A stretch of DNA of 9,080 nucleotides from CAYRLW01 sp964425215 (GTDB lineage: Bacteria; Spirochaetota; Spirochaetia; Treponematales; Breznakiellaceae), in the NCBI GenBank assembly GCA_964425215.1, contig CAYRLW010000080.1:1-9080 (forward strand). Reading direction: 5' to 3'. The translations under genes and the position numbers were made by a program. The notes beneath the pieces were generated by a model, which was given only the letters and a program-made list of their open reading frames with translations, ran no database searches and had not been told where the DNA came from. Shown here piece after piece: positions 7,362 through 9,080 of the stretch. Position 1 is the stretch's first letter, and each line of letters begins with the position of its first letter.

Positions 7362-7390
7362 GTTATCGGCGTAAAAAGGGGACCCCTCAA
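7362..7390 (-). promoter_or_regulatory. Possible promoter of the secreted-protein/SPOR operon
   Basis: Minus strand: TTGAGG (7390-7385), a 17-bp spacer, then GATAAC (7367-7362), each 4 of 6 matches to consensus. +1 near 7355 would leave a short leader carrying the ribosome site. A palindrome AGGGGACCCCT (7377-7387) overlaps the -35 and spacer. An alternative -10, TACAAT (7407-7402), has no matching -35. Weak call. Confidence 0.35.
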
Positions 7391-7431
7391 CCTCTGATTG
7401 CATTGTATTTAAAAATTATGGTACTCTTATG

Positions 7432-7437
7432 TATAAT
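7432..7437 (+). promoter_or_regulatory. -10 element directly upstream of the LoaP-type gene
   Basis: Perfect TATAAT ending 4 nt before ATG 7442, in a strongly AT-rich stretch (7402-7450) unlike the surrounding DNA. The best -35 at an allowed distance is only TTTAAA (7408-7413, 18-bp spacer). Initiation here would place +1 at or just inside the ATG, giving a leaderless mRNA; no ribosome site is seen. Confidence 0.5.
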
Positions 7438-7441
7438 TATT

Positions 7442-7957
7442 ATGGAATATTTTGCGGTACAAGTTAAAACTCGCGGAGAACATAAGTATATTAAACTTTT
7501 TCAAAGTCTCCATAAAATAGATACCATACGGATCCATTTTCCCCAACGGCGTTTGCCCGTTAAGTCCCAAGGAATATCCCGAAGCATCCTGGCCCCTGTC
7601 TTTCCTGGGTATATTTTTATAGAAACCGAAGGAAAAATCGATCCGGACCTCTATTGGGCCCTCCGAAGGACCGACGGCTTTTATAGGTTTTTACAATCCA
7701 ACCAGAACGTCCAACCTCTTTCGGGTAAAGATTTAGAGATAGCCCTCCATTTTATCCAGGTAGGTCCGGTGGCTGAAAAGTCCAAGGTCTATTTTGATGA
7801 AAACGATAGGATCGTAATCAGCGAAGGTCCTTTAAAAGGACTGGAGGGAAGGATCATAAAGGTCGATAAAAGGAAAGGGAGGGCGAAAATAAAACTCGAT
7901 TTTTACGACAATTCCTTTGCCATCGACTTGGCCTTTGAAATTATCAGCCGAGTTTAA
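7442..7957 (+). CDS. loaP: LoaP-type specialised NusG paralogue (transcription antiterminator)
   Basis: A 171-residue NusG-family protein that binds RNA polymerase and, in studied LoaP/RfaH/UpxY paralogues, lets it read through terminators in one long operon. NGN domain about 1-105: MEYFAVQVKTRGEHKY, PQRRLPVK and the hallmark PVFPGYIFIETE (52-63), then GFYRFL. KOW domain about 115-171: DRIVISEGPLKGLEGRIIKV, followed by the basic KRKGRAKIKL and ending FEIISRV. The PVFPGYIF and GPLKGLEG/KR pattern resembles LoaP more than housekeeping NusG, which in most bacteria sits with secE and ribosomal genes, not here. Start: an in-frame TTG (7403) and ATG (7418) lie upstream, but ATG 7442 begins the conserved NGN strand. 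It has no ribosome site and TATAAT almost abuts it. A nucleotide-sugar dehydratase follows 35 nt downstream, as expected for a polysaccharide-operon antiterminator. Confident of NusG family; somewhat less of the LoaP subgroup. Confidence 0.9.
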   Translation: MEYFAVQVKTRGEHKYIKLFQSLHKIDTIRIHFPQRRLPVKSQGISRSILAPVFPGYIFIETEGKIDPDLYWALRRTDGFYRFLQSNQNVQPLSGKDLEIALHFIQVGPVAEKSKVYFDENDRIVISEGPLKGLEGRIIKVDKRKGRAKIKLDFYDNSFAIDLAFEIISRV

Positions 7958-7992
7958 AAAAAAACACAGAATCGAGTTCCTTCGCGGAAAAT

Positions 7993-9080
7993 ATGATAAC
8001 CTTTGGATCCGCTCGTTTGTATATCATCGGCGCCGGTTTCGCGGGACAAACCCTGGCTCGGGAAATACGGGCTAAGGGGATATTTGGCGAGGTGGTCGCC
8101 TTTTTAGACGATGATCCTGAAAAAATTGGTCACAGCATCGAGGGGGTTCCCGTTTTAGGGCCCATACGGGACGTGGCCCGGCTTCTTCGGATGAATCCCG
8201 CCGATGAGGCGGTTATCGCTATTCCCAGCGCGAGTCGAGAATACCTTCGTGAATTGTACGGCATTCTGAAAAGGGCGGGGTTTGAAAAAATACGGATCCT
8301 TCCCGGTATTTCGCAAATTATCGAAGGGGATGCCCACCTAATTCAGACCCGGTCCATCGACCCCCAGGATCTTTTAGGACGTACCCCTGTGGCCATCGGG
8401 CTTCGGGAAAGTTTGCGGTACCTCCGGGGAAAGCGGGTGTTGGTTACCGGAGCAGGCGGATCCATAGGGAGTGAATTGTGCCGCCAGTTGCTTTCCGGGG
8501 GGGCCCAACGGCTGTACCTTTTTGGGCACGGGGAAAACTCTATCTATCAAATCGATCGGGAACTGCGCTTGCTTCAAGAAGAAGGGGTGGGCGAACGGGC
8601 GTCCATAGTCCCGGTGATTGGGGATTTGAAGGACCGGGATTTTGTGGATTATATTATCGGTCGCTTAAAAGCGGACGTGATTTTCCACGCCGCCGCCTAC
8701 AAACACGTTCCCATGATGGAGGAAAATCCCGTCGCGGCGGTGGAAAACAACGTCTTTGGTACGGACAATTTAGTCGCCGCCGCGAAAAAACACGGGGTCA
8801 AACGATTCGTCCTCATATCGACCGATAAGGCGGTGGATCCCGTCTCGGTGTACGGAGCGTCAAAATTTATCTGCGAGCGGCTGGTTCAGAACGCCGCCTC
8901 GGAACCCAATTCAAACTTCATGGTCGTCCGTTTTGGCAACGTCCTCGGTTCCCGGGGGTCTATTATGCCCCTCTTTCAGAAACAAATCGAAAAGGGAGGA
9001 CCTGTTACGGTGACCCATCCGGAAGCCCGCCGCTGGTTTATGACTATCCCCGAAGCCTGTTCTTTGGTTCTTAAAGCTGG
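7993..9080 (+). CDS. CapD/FlaA1-family UDP-sugar 4,6-dehydratase, 3' end cut off by window edge
   Basis: Likely converts UDP-N-acetylglucosamine, or a similar nucleotide sugar, to its 4-keto-6-deoxy form, an early step in surface-polysaccharide or glycan synthesis. 362 codons are seen, with no stop. Residues 8-120 form a Rossmann-like regulatory or dimer domain (GAGFAG 13-18, AFLDDDPEKIG 36-46) that in WbpM/CapD proteins follows the membrane helices; here it starts at residue 1, so no membrane segment exists. Then come DLLGRTPV (126-133) and the dehydratase domain: GAGGSIGSE (153-161, NAD(P) site), HAAAYKHVPMME (232-243), STDKA (276-280), Y287-x3-K291 and RFGNVLGSRGSIMPLF (from 313). Long CapD-type enzymes usually have Met at the Tyr position; this one has Tyr, as in PseB/FlaA1. 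The start at ATG 7993 has only a weak GGA upstream, but no alternative gives a better N-terminus. It lies 35 nt after the loaP-type gene with no terminator between, so the two form one operon. Exact substrate unknown. Confidence 0.92.
   Translation, partial: MITFGSARLYIIGAGFAGQTLAREIRAKGIFGEVVAFLDDDPEKIGHSIEGVPVLGPIRDVARLLRMNPADEAVIAIPSASREYLRELYGILKRAGFEKIRILPGISQIIEGDAHLIQTRSIDPQDLLGRTPVAIGLRESLRYLRGKRVLVTGAGGSIGSELCRQLLSGGAQRLYLFGHGENSIYQIDRELRLLQEEGVGERASIVPVIGDLKDRDFVDYIIGRLKADVIFHAAAYKHVPMMEENPVAAVENNVFGTDNLVAAAKKHGVKRFVLISTDKAVDPVSVYGASKFICERLVQNAASEPNSNFMVVRFGNVLGSRGSIMPLFQKQIEKGGPVTVTHPEARRWFMTIPEACSLVLKA

Noticed and set aside
7403..7441. TTG or ATG (7418) starts upstream of the LoaP-type gene, adding a hydrophobic stretch
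   Set aside because: NusG proteins begin at the first NGN strand; the extension lies over the predicted promoter and has no ribosome site.
7953..7969. A-run after the LoaP-type stop as a terminator or frameshift site
   Set aside because: No hairpin next to it, the run is A on the coding strand, and the stop codon is already passed.
7977..7989. Hairpin TTCC-TTCGC-GGAA before the dehydratase gene as a possible LoaP recognition element or terminator
   Set aside because: Only a 4-bp stem with no T-run; too weak to call, although it would cover the weak GGA ribosome site.
8478..8828. Plus-strand open frame inside the dehydratase gene
   Set aside because: Out-of-frame shadow of a gene with clear family motifs across the whole interval.

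Overview
The window looks like a spirochaete chromosome, most plausibly a Treponema relative. This is an inference from the treponeme-like SecA, the lax spirochaetal lipobox, the LoaP-type NusG paralogue and the overall style of the proteins; no marker such as rRNA is present. Base composition is balanced to slightly GC-rich. A run of exactly 100 N (6305-6404) shows this is a draft assembly. There are seven protein genes, no RNA genes and no mobile elements. No gene-free stretch exceeds about 100 bases.

Left arm, minus strand (1-2461): a lipoprotein with propeller-like strands is followed, through an ATGA stop/start overlap, by nnr, the bifunctional NAD(P)H-hydrate repair enzyme. nnr runs off the left edge and has lost its C-terminus. 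Centre, plus strand (2527-5322): secA, complete with its zinc-binding tail. The two units diverge from only 65 bp, which holds two sigma70-like promoters whose -35 hexamers overlap almost completely. Each -10 ends 7 nt before an ATG, so both mRNAs are predicted to begin at or next to their start codon (leaderless).

Right of secA, a perfect 18-bp hairpin serves as a two-way terminator between secA and a convergent minus-strand pair (5420-7345). The pair is a small secreted protein of unknown function followed 4 nt later by an envelope protein with an RlpA-like double-psi beta-barrel, a long Ala/Pro/Thr/Glu linker and a C-terminal SPOR domain. The assembly gap falls in the linker, so this gene appears as two out-of-frame pieces but is best read as one.

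Right arm, plus strand (7442-9080): a LoaP-type antiterminator preceded by a consensus TATAAT almost touching its ATG, then a nucleotide-sugar 4,6-dehydratase of the CapD/FlaA1 family that runs off the right edge. A specialised NusG paralogue directly upstream of a surface-sugar gene is the usual head of a long polysaccharide operon, which should continue beyond the window. The most interesting signals are the apparent leaderless architecture at operon heads, contrasted with clear Shine-Dalgarno sites on several other genes, and the LoaP-headed sugar operon with a dehydratase that has no membrane anchor.
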